A stretch of DNA of 64,000 nucleotides from Branchiostoma floridae. Taxonomy: Eukaryota > Chordata > Leptocardii > Amphioxiformes > Branchiostomatidae. The stretch is from positions 5,010,251-5,074,250 of the forward strand of contig NC_049990.1 in assembly GCF_000003815.2 (NCBI RefSeq), given 5' to 3'. The notes under the pieces are model-generated. The model saw nothing but the letters and a program-made list of their open reading frames with translations, did not search any database and was not told the origin of the DNA. Position 1 is the first letter of the stretch; each line of letters begins with the position of its first letter. The position numbers and the translations under genes were made by a program. Positions 34,662 to 50,800 of this stretch are shown piece by piece.

Positions 34662-35702
34662 AGTTGGTAAAGGGAGGCCTTCGTATAAGCAGAAGCATAT
34701 GATTTAGCTGGAAACAACTTCACAAAGTTTGCAAAATTTGCCATCTTTTTCGTGTTGCCATGGTAACCGTTTAATTGACGAAAATCACTAATTTCAGTTG
34801 CAAAGAAAAGGCGGGTCTGAATAGGGTTTAAGTATGCTTGTTGACGACCCTACTTCGGTGAGTGAGAGTGTAGCCATCTGTGTGGGAAGCCTTTCTAGGA
34901 CACACGATAACTGTCCTTCCTATTACGACAGCGTTGGCATGGCAACTATCTTGGGCTATTCGCGCTGCAACTGTTGACGTTACGTAAACTTTTTACCTCT
35001 GATGTCACTAGCGTACTTTGGAAAGTCAAACCTGTGCGAGTAAACCCTTGAAATATATGTAAGGCCACAGCAAGTAAATTTTATGAATGACATCCGCGAG
35101 CGCATTAATTTTCGCCTGATTTCAGAAAAAAAAGAATTTTTTTCTTCTGCAGAATGGTAAACATGATAATGAAGTACCAAAATGAGCAAATATATTGTGT
35201 TGTAGCCTAATAATTGTACTTGTAGAAGTGACACTTGCGAGGTACCCAGGGCTGTAGTTGTAGAAATGAAACTTGGATAGTTGTAAGAGTGACACCAATA
35301 TGAAAGCCAAGAGTGTTGTTGGTTATGCCAGTCTACCACACTAATGTCACCTTTACCATACCAGTACATGTCTTAAATACAGGAATGAATGCCGTGTTGG
35401 CTCTGATACCATGTTTTGTCCTTTTAATTCTTTTTACAACAGTCATCACAACTTTATTTGCCTATCTTTTAAAATTTAGCCATCTTGTTTTTTTTACCCA
35501 TCTTGTTTTTTTTCATCCTATCGCACTATCTTTGCAGTCTGCAGAGGATATCATCCATAAAATTTACTTGCTGTGGCCTAAGGATAAGCAGAGCAAAAAA
35601 GTCAACCTGTGATGTTTTTCATTTCTATGACCAAATTAGATGAACACTCGACACAGCCCTCCTTCAATAAACTCAATTACATTATCTAATCAAAAGAGTA
35701 GT

Positions 35703-35708
35703 TTTATT
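35703..35708 (-). terminator. Polyadenylation signal AATAAA, CUB gene 1
   Basis: The plus strand reads tttatt, about 73 nt past the stop codon. It is the nearest canonical hexamer. Confidence 0.65.
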
Positions 35709-35780
35709 ATGGCCAACAAAAGCAAACAGTTATTTGGTAGATCCAACTGCTTCAGGTTTGCCCCTTGTTGACTGTGATGT

Positions 35781-39519
<3,739 letters not shown>

Positions 39520-39576
39520 ATTGTCTTGTCAGGGACTCAACTTCTATTTGTCACGGACTCAAGAACAATTGTGGTG

Positions 39577-39598
39577 CTTATATAGGCCCGATGTTTGG
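39577..39598 (-). promoter_or_regulatory. Core promoter of CUB gene 1: TATA box with forkhead-like site
   Basis: On the minus strand TATATAAG (39577-39584) lies 58 bp before the ATG. The sequence tgtttgg (plus strand, 39592-39598), a forkhead-type core, lies 8 bp further upstream. The same pair precedes the other two CUB genes. Confidence 0.65.
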
Positions 39599-40811
39599 TT
39601 AACGCCTAATTATATCGCTCATATTTACCTATACACGTCCGTTGACGTCCTTCAATAGTAATCCGGCGGAAGCTCCTTTACGTTTCATTTGAACGGCTTT
39701 ATTTGCCAATGGTTATAGTTATCATATTGAATGCACCGGCGGATGGCAATGGTAGACCTTAAGGTAGTTGCCCTTTTGGTGATACTTTGCAGATCATGAT
39801 GCAATACGTTCATTGCACAAAAAGACAATTTTCCACAAGTTTCCAAGTTTTGGTACGTTGACGAAACCTGACGATTCATTACCGTACAAAAGGCTTTCCA
39901 CTGCCTGTCTCCGCGCATCCAAGTTTGGAAACACGTGTCTACAATAGGACACACGGAGAGTTCAAGGTTTCCCGCTGTTGGAAACCTACGTGCCGCGAAT
40001 GATTATCGTTACTCGCAATTGTAGATGGCTGAGAAGTGCATTACGATTCATCTCGTGTGAACTTTCATGTGATGCGTACTATTAGTAGCGTACTATATAC
40101 TCGACGTTCAAGCTCTACAGTTCTGTAGTAGGGAATAATGATGCAGAAAAGGCGCACTCTCTCTCATGAAGACAACGCGGAATGGTGACCTACAACATAT
40201 TCACTGCCACATGAACCATCTAGTTTGTCTCATATCTAAACACAGCGAAGATAGTATATCAAAATGCCTGGGTGCAATCTTCATTCGCTACTGTTTTTGT
40301 ACCTTCGCGTATATGTATGAAGGGTTTTAGGCGTGTCTGTTTGTTTGTTTGTTGTGTGTCCGTAGTTATTTGAACACGATAGTGCGGCTGATTTTCACAT
40401 GCTAAGCACGTCGGGAACAGTGACGTGACAGGGCGTTAGGTCAAAGGTCCCAGAACAGGTTATCCCATTTCCTGTCTATGATTTTTGGTAAAACTGCATG
40501 TATCTTGGAAACTGCATTAGACAGAATCAGCAAGACATTCACAATAATGACTAAAATATGTTACAGACGTATGAGATCTTTTTTTTTAGATTTCTTCTGC
40601 AATCTATATTATGAAGAAATAGAAACGCTGGTGCCTCTCAGGGACTGAACAATTAGACTAAATGTCAAAACCACTAGATAACCTTGACACAGTGTTAATC
40701 ATAAAATAACTTGCTGTACTATGTATATTATTATCATACAAGAAATTTACAAGTCTATCTAAATGAAGACAAATGAAGCACGAAAAGACGCGTTCTGATA
40801 TTCAAATGCAT
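39599..40811. other. Intergenic region, CUB gene 1 to CUB gene 2
   Basis: The plus-strand tttatt at 40812 marks the far side. AT-rich; no gene, RNA or clear repeat was recognised. Confidence 0.6.
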
Positions 40812-40817
40812 TTTATT
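40812..40817 (-). terminator. Polyadenylation signal AATAAA, CUB gene 2
   Basis: The plus strand reads tttatt about 114 nt beyond the stop codon. Confidence 0.6.
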
Positions 40818-40930
40818 TTCCTCAAGGCATCTGTATAAAGTAAACACTCATGTAAAGTAAAAACTAAACGCATCCCTTGTTACAGTGATATCAGGACATC
40901 CTGTTGCTTGGCCAATGGGTAGCATAGTCT

Positions 40931-43900
40931 CTAGAATATGAAGTCATCACCGCTGCCTTCTCCGCTTCCCTCTGTGAGACAAAAAGTGATACATGTAGTT
41001 GTGTTGCAAAGTTGTGGTAAAATATAGATAGTTCGTCTGAACAACAAAACATGTATTAGCTTAATCGTTTCTGGATTTTTATTCATTGATAGTTGATAGA
41101 AATCTTTATTGACACAAAAGTACAGCGACTTACGCAAGGTCTATGGCATATGACATATAAACAAACATATATGAATATCTACGCAAGCGATTACCTCTTC
41201 AAGCCGGCCACCTTGCCATTTCGACCGCTTTTTCAAGTTCTCGAAAATTTTCCCCATAGAAGCGTGCATTTAGTAGCCTAGGTACAATCCGGATAGAAGT
41301 TAGCTCCGACGTTTATTATACGCGGTATCAGTTGCTTCTTGCTCCGACTTTTATCATGCTTTATATACAATCGCTTCTCTGCCATTCCGTCTGGGAACCT
41401 TGACATCTCTAACGTCAAGAATCGTCCAAATTTTGGGTAGCATAAGCGACCAAACTACTACCCAGATGGTACCCATGCAAAGTAATCTCCAAACAGGTCC
41501 TACGGTGCCATAAGATAATATGAAAGCTGGCAAAGGAGTATACCTGGACAAAGGGAGTCAGACGGTAGCATACACAGTCCTAGGCCGGCTTCACTCCTCT
41601 GCCAGCCTTTAATACCATATTATGCTACCGTAGGGTCTGCTTGAAGATTAAGGGTAAGTCTTAAGCGACGCCGGCCTACGTTTTTTTTTACTTTAGAAAC
41701 AAACCTGGCTTCATGGTGGTTTTCTCTGGCTCTGGTTTGAAAGTACTAGATGGTACCGCCACACGGTAGTGGAACCTGAATCCTGGACGCTGAAGACTGC
41801 TGTCAGTCACCAGTTTGATCCTAACGTCTTTGGTAGTGGTGAGGGTGGGTGGGGTATCAGTCCCACAGTATGTACCTGGAACATAAGGAGGGGAATTGTA
41901 TGAATGTACAACCATGACAAAATAATATTATTAACAGTTGTATTGAAGATATAGTAACGGAAGTCGAATCCAGGATGTCATAATTCTACCCGTGAATATT
42001 CCAGTTCATAACAACTCACAGTAAACCGACATGTAAAGTGTCCAAAAGTTCAAATTGAAACATTTTCTATAAGACTGAATATTTCGAATTTGATGACGTC
42101 GCTTTACTGACTGATCACAACATACTATAGTTAACCCATAAACTTTACAAACATTCACAAACGATTTCTTTGTTTAGTTGCTTGTTTTTACCAAATTTGA
42201 AAGTCTAAATTCTTTCTTCAAAATCGTGGGACAGTTCATTAACCACTGATGACAGTATACATGTATAATATAGTTTATTAGACTCTAGTGTTATTTATCA
42301 CACTATCTTCTACATACATTTATACACTTAGTCTTTGTCTTTGTCTTTGTACATGCAATTTGTCGTTGGGCATGATTCTGCAAATAAAACATAGTGCTTA
42401 TCCATCTAAGAAGATTTCATATATCCTCACCGACAATCTCCCTGCCATCGTAGATCTCGACATAGTCGTAGCAGCCGGAGTAGTAGCCGCCGTTCTCCAG
42501 CACGAAGTCGGTGAAAGTCAGGGTGATCTCATAGCCACCACCGTGGATGGTCCACGTGCAGTCCATGTTACTCTGGTAGCTGTCCGGGTAACTGTAGTAA
42601 GATAGTCAGAATCTGTATACAGCTAGGACTATGGATGTACAGAATTGCGATAGCCCCGAAAGATATTTGACAGTAGTATTCTACATTGGGCAGAAGATGG
42701 ATCGCGAAGATAGTAGAAGGAGGGATTTTTACTTGCTAGCTTCCGTCTAGCCAGTAGAATTTTGTGCATATTTGTGTGTGTCTTTGTGTGTGTGTTAACT
42801 TTGTGTGTGTACCTCTCTCTCTCTGCATTTGTGTGCCTTTGCATGTGTGTGAGTGTGTGTGTCTTTATGCATATGTCTCTCTCAGACTGTGAATGTGCGT
42901 GTATGTGTGTGCCTTTATGTACGTGCCGATATTCCTCCGTCATCTCGTCAACAGCTACAGACTATCTACGCTCCCCGGACACATTTATATATTATCACAT
43001 AATACTAGTACTTCAGTTTGATGCACAATACTTTTTGTGTTCATGAGGAACAATTTCAATGGTTAGTGATCGAATGGAGCTTACCCTGGCGATGTGACCA
43101 CGCCGTAACTGTCGTGCAGATGAGTTCCACAAGGACCACCGCCGGCCAGTTCATGTTGGACGATGTAAGAGAATTGGAACCCGGGTCCGCTGATGAGCTC
43201 GTCCGTCACGAAGCGGATGTGGATGTCCTGGGTAGCCGTGATGGCGGGGGGCATGTCCGTTCCGCAGAAACGACCTGTTTGGCAAACATTATTTTCAAAC
43301 AATACTTTACAATTAGGCTCGTTCCAGAAGACCGTTGCCAAAAATAGCACACCTCTAAAATCAAACATCAGGCCCGCCTCTCTTCTATTTCCAGAAACAC
43401 AGCAACCTTGGCAAACCAGTCTGCCCTATTATCTTCTTAGTTGAAACCAGCCCGGGGCTCGGTGGTGCCAAAAATTATCCCGATAGAAGCAGGGTGACCC
43501 ACGGGGCCATTCGGGCCCAAAAGTGACAAATAACAGCCGATGAACAGTCCGTTAGGCCCCTTTCTTTGACCAAAGCATAACCTTGACCAAAGAATAACTT
43601 TTGACAAAAGCATTTACTCGATATACCGGTACATATACGGCGGTTATATCTTTAGAGGATATTACGACACTACAGGTTACTCACCCCTGGACCTGTCTCC
43701 AACGAGGATCTCCACATAGTCAAAGTTGCACCTGGCGTAGAAGAGAAAACTCTCCGGCTCCTCGATTGAGAAGTTCTGAGGAACGAAACATTCATCATCA
43801 TTTTCTAAGCTTTGAGTGATTTTTTTTTTCATATCGTCTTCCAAATTACACATTTACATATAAAGATTACATTAATTCATTCAAAGTTAATAAAAATCCA

Positions 43901-45359
43901 ATTCTAGTTACAGAACAGTCTCAATTTACATGTTTCACCACCGGATTGTGGCCCCAAATGCTGATTTACTTATATTTTATTTTCAAAATTTTTGTAGTCA
44001 TTATAATACAAGAACCTTTGGATGGATTACGATGATATTTGGTATGTGGGTAGGTATTGGAAAGGTCGAGCAGCAGAACGTGCGTTTCTTGTATCTTTTG
44101 ACCCGGACATGCCGTGGTCTTGATTTTTGGTGGCTTGCTATATAAGGAAGAATTGGTGTATGTCTCTAGTTGTTCTTTCCCTACCTTGAACGCTACTGTG
44201 ATGACACCGCCCCTGGCAGGGATGGTCCACATACAGTCCAGGTTCGCATCGTACTCGTTTGGGTAGTTCGGGGAGTACACGTCACCGGCGTGTCCGACAA
44301 GGTTACCCCCACAATATTGTTGTTCTCCTGAACAAAATAACAAAATTCTGTCTGTTGATGCTAACGATTCTACTAAAGCTCGAAAAGTTCGCGGTGGTTT
44401 TATTCTCTAGGTTTTTACAGTGACCTTTCACACTTCGAATTCATGCTTCCAAAGCACTTTTAGTACTCCGGCATAGAACTTTAAACTGCGAACAAATATT
44501 GCGAAACTCTATAATTGCAAAATTCCAGCGTACATAAGCGAATTTATAAAATAGTATTGGCGCAGTTACAAAAAAGAGATAATTTGAGATATTATGGCAA
44601 TGGCTTAAAAATGTATATAGGAATTCGTCTCATATATTTCGGTATAGTTCTAGGACGTTCAATATGGCACGTGGTGGCGAGATGACCTCCAATGCAGCTG
44701 GCATGTTTCCCACATTTCACTTTTATACCTACAAGCTTGCACAAATTTTTAACCGTTGCCTAAACATATATTCCAGCCTTAAATTGATGAAAGTTACAAC
44801 TTAATGATATACACATTACAAACGTAATAATTTATAACTTAATTGCACAACAGTTGTCCAAGGTACAGATTATGGCATCTGCTGGTACATAACTTAGCAA
44901 TAGTTCCATAGATCTAATCTTAATTAAAGTTATACAAAGTGTAGCATAGGATGACACAATTATTGAAGGAATTTCTAAAGTCTAAACATTTAAAGTTACC
45001 GGGTGCGTTTTCGAAATGAGCAGTGTATCAAACTGCCACATTGAGAGACAAAAATGTATTTGAGGCCGTCTAGCTTAAACACCTGTATACGTACTTACTT
45101 TATCTGAAGTGTGCAAACCCCTGGTACAGTAGAAGTGCAATCCGTGCAATTAACAGACCTGTGCGATAATCCGTTGTGCAAAGTAACTGGCTGTTACTGT
45201 ATCACTAATGCTGTAGCAGTAGATCTCTTTAACATTATACGCCAGTTTTCTTATACGTTTGGGAATAATCTATTTCACATATGTTCTATACAGTAAAACA
45301 GATAACTCACCACTAGCGACGGCCGCAAGGCACACGACACCCAGAAAAGCGGACCACAT
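40931..45359 (-). CDS. CUB gene 2: secreted protein with two CUB domains and a GSG-type acidic tail (281 aa)
   Basis: Seven coding exons: 45359-45311, 44327-44185, 43775-43685, 43274-43085, 42591-42431, 41875-41705, 40971-40931 (846 nt, same phases as CUB gene 1). Signal peptide MWSAFLGVVCLAAVASG. CUB1 runs from YCGGNLV to FQFSYIV and CUB2 from PCGTHL to FRFHYRV. Each has four cysteines and the calcium-type acidic residues (IEE, NFDYVEI, VTDELIS; LEN, CYDYVEI, VTDSSLQ). The stalk KPEPEKTTMKP leads to EGSGEGSGDDFIF and TAG. Exon 4 is strikingly similar in DNA to exon 4 of CUB gene 1, whereas exon 6 has diverged much more. Function beyond extracellular CUB-mediated binding is not known. Confidence 0.92.
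41483..41650. mobile_element. Inverted-repeat element, taatctccaagcagatccta family, copy 2
   Basis: Arms of about 60 bp: taatctccaaacaggtccta on the left, tagggtctgcttgaagatta on the right, with matching inner gctggcaaaggag / ctcctctgccagc. It sits next to the penultimate exon of CUB gene 2 on its 3' side. Confidence 0.8.
42770..42920. repeat. TG-rich low-complexity region
   Basis: Imperfect gtgtgt runs in the intron between exons 4 and 5 of CUB gene 2. Open frames here are artefacts. Confidence 0.8.
45122..45203. mobile_element. Fragment of the tgcaattaac MITE family
   Basis: It shares tgcaatccgtgcaattaac, gtgcgataatccgttgtgca and taactggctgt with the element at 50785-50958, next to the CUB gene 2 first exon. 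Confidence 0.65.
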
Positions 45360-45411
45360 GTTGTCAGGACGTCGGTCTTCACTGCGTTGGATTCTTCATT
45401 AGATTGTGATA

Positions 45412-45435
45412 CTTATATATAAGACCAGTGTTTGG
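45412..45435 (-). promoter_or_regulatory. Core promoter of CUB gene 2: TATA box with forkhead-like site
   Basis: TATATATAAG on the minus strand (45412-45421) lies 53 bp before the ATG, with tgtttgg (plus strand) at 45429-45435, 8 bp further upstream. Confidence 0.65.
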
Positions 45436-46150
45436 TTACTAGGGTGATTATCTTTTTGTAAGGTATTTGTTGACGCCATGCGTTGCAAATAGATCTGGCG
45501 GAAGTGTTGGTGTGTGTCTAACTCACTGCTGTAACCGACTGGGTCAGCAAAAATCGAAAAAAATAGAATTAAACATCTGTAAATGTCCCTGGTCTTTCCA
45601 TGCAGGGCAGACAAGTACGCCCTAACGATTTTGACAAATTGAATGCTCAGCTTGTGGCAGACTGTGCAGGAGTGCAGAGGGTCCGGTCGCACATTGCCGA
45701 GTCCATCTGTCAGTGAACTGATCGTCCGTCAGGACAAGAAGAATATTTCTAGGATAAGAGTATGTGAACATCCACCAGAGATAGAAAGGGAATTATAAAA
45801 AAAAACCATAATCTTCAAAAGCTTTGCAAATATTCTAAAATGCAATGAATTCAGCGGAAAGAGAAATAAGTTGTCAGTTTTACCAAACTTTTACCTTACA
45901 GAAGACCCTTCAAGGCTATTCTTTCAACTTAATTCATACAGTACATTAGCCACGTTTAAACCATATATTAGTGAATGTAGAAACTTATAGTAGACTTTGC
46001 ACTTGTTTGTTCTGTGCTATACACTTATTTGTTCCCCAGCTATTAGCATTACCACAAACCGTCGAACATGCATGTAATTTACTTAATTTACTTGGTCACC
46101 TTCGGCTAAGAAAACATTTTCATACGGGCGTTCTTCACCTTCATCACCTT

Positions 46151-46390
46151 AATGGACCGATCTGGTCGAACGCCATATCGAACAAATAGAACCCTATATT
46201 CTATTTCGAACACTAGAAATGGTTATTTTTTACGCATTCTCCTATAGCAGAGTACCGTCAGTCATTTATTCCTGACAGATGGAGTCCCTCTGACGACTCT
46301 GTTTCGCCTTTGCGTAGGAGAATGTTTTTGACGGAGGTGTTCGAAATAGAACCATGATCGAACAGAACGGGGTTTGGGGATCGGTCCATT
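46151..46390. mobile_element. MITE, aatggaccgatc family, copy 1
   Basis: Inverted ends aatggaccgatc and gatcggtccatt; subterminal atcgaacaaatagaaccc and attctatttcgaacac. Same family as 53403-53551 and 52598-53332. Confidence 0.85.
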
Positions 46391-47091
46391 CGCCGAGAAG
46401 CTTTTAAAAATATGCTTTCAGTTGTGCCATGGCCAGGGAGTAGTTGTGGGTGATCACGGATGTTCTGTATGTAGGACAACAACATACGAGAAGCTTATGA
46501 TGGATCTTCATGGTATGTAGGCGGTGATTGTAAAAAAGAAGGTCAAGTTCAAAAATGAGTCACCTAGCATTTCCCGTCGGTACTGCAATCTTGCGATCAT
46601 TATCAAATTTGAGATAGCAGAAAGGAGTAAAAAGAAACCATGGACAACACCTAGGATCACGTAGGATCATTTGCACGAACAGATATAGAAAGTAAAGTAA
46701 AATATAGAAATTTTTCATAGTATACTTATGTTGTTGCACTGTATTAGTTAACATTGATGTGTATACATGTACAAATAGTTACCCCATTTCTTCATCATCC
46801 TCACTGCGTTCTGCTGCAATACTAAGGTTACATACCAGGCGGCGAAAATTGACCTTGACCTTCGTCTTTTCAGTCCAAAATTATCCACATTACAATCCAT
46901 GCAGAGGTTCTGAATTATGTTGACCACAAATATCCGAAAATACAAACACACACACAGACAGACACCCATAGACACACACACAGACAAGCTTAGAATAATA
47001 TCTACATTTTTCACTTTACGATCTCACCCGCGGACATCTACACAATCGTACTTACTAGTATGTTGCTTCGTAAACCAAGAAAGTAATACGG

Positions 47092-47447
47092 TAGGGGTGG
47101 GTATTAATTGGTACAAAAAATTCAGGTCCAGGTCCGGTTCAGGTCCAGATGATCAAGTCCCGGTTTGGACCTGAGCCTGGACCCTATTCAGTATGTGAAA
47201 ACTTGTGAATGGACAATACTCAGGAAAATGGTTCTGTGGAGTATTTGAGTCCCGTTGGCAGTTTAAAATCATAGAGCAACTGCCACTATAAGATTGACTG
47301 TAAAACTTGGCAGAAATTACAATAAACTGTACTCTACTTCGCTCTTGTTATTTTCTTCAACCTGTAATCCTCAAACGTGTGCATTTCTGCCCATATAACC
47401 TCTTTATTGTCTAATAGGTCAAACACTGGTACCGGTACCCACCCCTA
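47092..47447. mobile_element. Inverted-repeat element, taggggtgggta ends (hAT-like)
   Basis: 12-bp inverted ends taggggtgggta and tacccaccccta, 356 bp apart, with an internal imperfect caggtccaggtccgg tandem. The end sequence resembles the (c/t)aggggtg termini usual in hAT elements. No target duplication was confirmed. Confidence 0.6.
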
Positions 47448-47712
47448 GCACACGATATACAGTACATAATTATGAACACAGAGAAAGTTACTGACTTGGA
47501 GACAGTTTAGGTTACGCACGTGGATTTATTGAATACGTAATATTTTCATGACAAACGTCTCTTTACACACCGAACGGTAGGGTGAGGACTTTGAAACCAT
47601 GTACAGCTAAACGTCGTTAAATGTGTTTTATTATAAATGTATGTTTGGATAAATGAATGAATGTATGAACTTACGAAAGAATATATGAAAGAAATAATGA
47701 ATGCATGAATTT

Positions 47713-47718
47713 TTTATT
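47713..47718 (-). terminator. Polyadenylation signal AATAAA, CUB gene 3
   Basis: The plus strand reads tttatt about 141 nt beyond the stop codon. Confidence 0.55.
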
Positions 47719-47858
47719 GTGCCATGTAAAAGAATTGTCCAGCCCCCATGACTGAATGCATATGACATTGTAAGTTGATATCGTTATTTTGATTTCTTGT
47801 CAGGTTACACGTTCCCGATGTTGCTGTTGTTGCTGTAAGTCACCAGACGTTGGAAGAT

Positions 47859-50800
47859 TTAAAACAAGAAGCTGTCGTCCCCACTGCCATCTCCACTGCC
47901 GGCTGCAAGAGACAGAAAGTCGATAGGACGATAGGACGATAAACAGGTGCAATGGCAAAGTGGGTAGAGTATGAGTAGGTGTCTTGTATTTAGTAGGTTA
48001 AGTGTTCAAAATATTCTTGAGATGGCCTCGTACACACCATTTTTCAATAAGCTCGCTCACACTTATGAGTACGCATGCGCGTCGACAGGAATTAAAAGGG
48101 TATTTATCATAAGTCAAAGCCCTTGAGACAAAATAAATACATCTGGACATTGTTATGCAAATAATGAAGACAAGAATTTCAATTTTGACATGTCAAGGGT
48201 CAATCCCCTTTGACGTATTACTTATAATTACTGTCGCTGTGCCTAAGTACTCGGAATTTCAAAGTTTAAAAAATTGAATTATTCAATCTTTATAAAACAA
48301 CTTTGCACACATGAGTCTGAATTGAGTTGCTGTTACAGCGCTTCACTTGTTGTTTGCTGATCGTCTTAAATCTATCATAGAAAAAAATCTAAAATCAATG
48401 ATAGGAACAATAAAAAAATTAACCTCAATACATTTGCGTCGTTAGACTAATCTCTGTACTTATCATAACTCAGTGTGAACGATCTTATTGTGGTGGTCTC
48501 AGGATACCCAGTGGAATCGGGAGTTGACGATGTATATATCCTTTATAACATCCTTCCTTGTATATACCGACGTATATTACCTGGCTTTTCGGTTGGCTTG
48601 GTTGGCTTGATTGGGGCTTGAGTGGAGGGAACGTCCTTGCGGTACTCGAAACTGAAGCCGCGTTCGCCGACGCTGGAGTCGGACTTGAAGGTGATCCTGA
48701 CGCCGTTGGTGGTGGTGAGGGCTGCTGGGATGTCCGTGCCGCAGAATTTCCCTGTGGAACATCACAACAAAATCATAAATGAACAAGAGCACAAGATCAC
48801 ATTTCCTAGCCATCCCATCACACCACTTCATACATCACACTGATCCGTCAAATCCAAAATGGTGCCACCCTTCCCGTCATACATCGATCGCAAAACAAAA
48901 TGGCGGCGCCCAATCATGAGAACAAAAACAGAACAGGTTCTGCTATCGCAAACCTGTAATAAAATAGACAGGGAAACGTCACTCATGATAAGGTCACACT
49001 GACTTGATTTGATGAATAACATCCCCTGGAGAACCCAAGACTAATGGGCGAGGGCGAAAAAAATCAGCAAAAAAATGCTGATAAAAATCAGGGTTAAACA
49101 TTCAGATCATTCTCTTCCAGGATTGGTTTGTCGTATGTTAATAATCTCTAGTAAGACCGTAAGCGACAATCGTCGCCATTTCAATAATATTACTGTGAAT
49201 GTATGTTCATGGGGACTTAATTTCGCGGTAGTGGGAAAAAGAACTTTTCGCGGTGGTTCGCTGTAGCACCACTGTAGGCTCTTACTGCCATGGAAAAATG
49301 TTCGCATTGGTTTAAGTTCGCGGTGAAGTGTCCACCGCGAAAACCGCGAACATTAAACCACCGCGAATGTTTCTGCATTTTCAATATGTTTTAATGTTTT
49401 CTTGTTTAAAGAGGAGATCAAGAGCGCTTTGGCCCCACACTATGACCACGTGCCCCTTGCCCTAGAGAGCAGGTCCTCTAGCAAGTATAAAATTCCAATT
49501 GACAAGGGACGTTATTGGGTCACATGTGGCCACATTTTCATAGAACATGCAAAAATCAAAATCTAAGACTTGTACCCAGGCTCGTCGTGCCGTCGAAGAT
49601 CTGAACGTTGTCATAAGAACAGCCGCCGAAGAAGCTTCCGTCCTCGAGCTGGAAGTCCGTGAACATGACAGTGACGGGGTACTGGCTGCGGGCGATGGTC
49701 CACGTGCAGAACTTGTTGTTGGGGTAGTTTTCTGGGTAGCTGAGAAAGCGTGCAACTCAATGTCAGAAGTATAAAGCATACATTGTATTTTGTTTCCCTC
49801 GAGAATGTTCCTGCAATTAGCCTTCGGGCATGATTTTGCAAATAAACTTGCTTATAAAGCATACAGATTTCGTTATCTAATTGGATATGCTATACAGTTA
49901 CAACCAGTTAATTGCACAACGGAATATCGCACACTTCTGTTAATTTCACGGATCCCAAAATCCCAAACTGGTACGGTCCAGCTGGATAACTTCGCTTTGT
50001 TGCACAATTCGGGTAATTGCACGAAATAAACTGGCAAATGGTGGTGCAATTAAACGGCTTCTACTGTACAACATCTCTGCATCCCGGCCCATCCAACTTC
50101 GTTGAAGCTGACTGTCGTTGGTCGCTACAGACTACTGAGCACCTTTAACCCTTGGCTAACGTCACACGTTGAGAAGGTTAAATATGTTGATATGCTTAAC
50201 TTGAAAGTTCACCTGTGTTGGTAGAAGTCATTCTTGAAAAAGTTAAACTGTAATTTCCAACACCAAAATTGGACTACTTCCTGCAACCTATAATCCACTG
50301 CTTATTGAGTCACGTGTTCTATTTGCATAACGTGACGTCACGACAGCAGTGGATTGTTCATTCCTTGACAAAAACTAATGCTGTGCAGTCGAAATTTTGG
50401 TGTTGGAAATTACAGTTCAACTATTTCAATAATGTTGATATGCTATTTTTCATGTAGCACCTTTCATTGGTCATAGTCTTCTTTCGAATGTTACCATTGA
50501 CTTTTCAACACCTCTTCCATTCTAGAGTTTTCGTTTCCATGGAAGCTTCAATGTATCAAGTTTTGTCTGCATTCTTGAGATGTAAGTCGGACTGAAATGG
50601 GCAAAGAATTCTACTCATAAATATCATAGAATTCGAACTCAACAAGTTACAGTTTAGGGTTAGCTTTCAGACTAGAGTAGACATACTGTATACCGTTCTA
50701 CACTGTTTGTTTGTTTGTCCCCTTTTATGTCCCCTCCCAACTACAAGTAGCTCTCGGGCAGGAATTTGCAATAAACTATCATTATACAGAAGAAGTCGTT

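Larger units (their letters stand above)
32561..35702. other. Intergenic region between filamin-repeat gene and CUB gene 1
   Basis: It holds the tandem repeat at 32742, the MITE at 32862-33093 and a ttcgcggtgg-type MITE at 34506-34661. Open frames here (up to 138 codons on the minus strand at 32763-33179, across the MITE) resemble no known protein. No RNA gene was seen. Confidence 0.6.
45436..47712. other. Intergenic region, CUB gene 2 to CUB gene 3
   Basis: It contains the MITE at 46151-46390 and a hAT-like element at 47092-47447. No gene was recognised. Confidence 0.6.

Noticed and set aside
25500-35700. Filamin actin-binding (CH) exons upstream of the first repeat
   Set aside because: I looked for CH-type motifs and coding-like stretches on the minus strand and found none. 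Very short or diverged exons cannot be excluded by eye.
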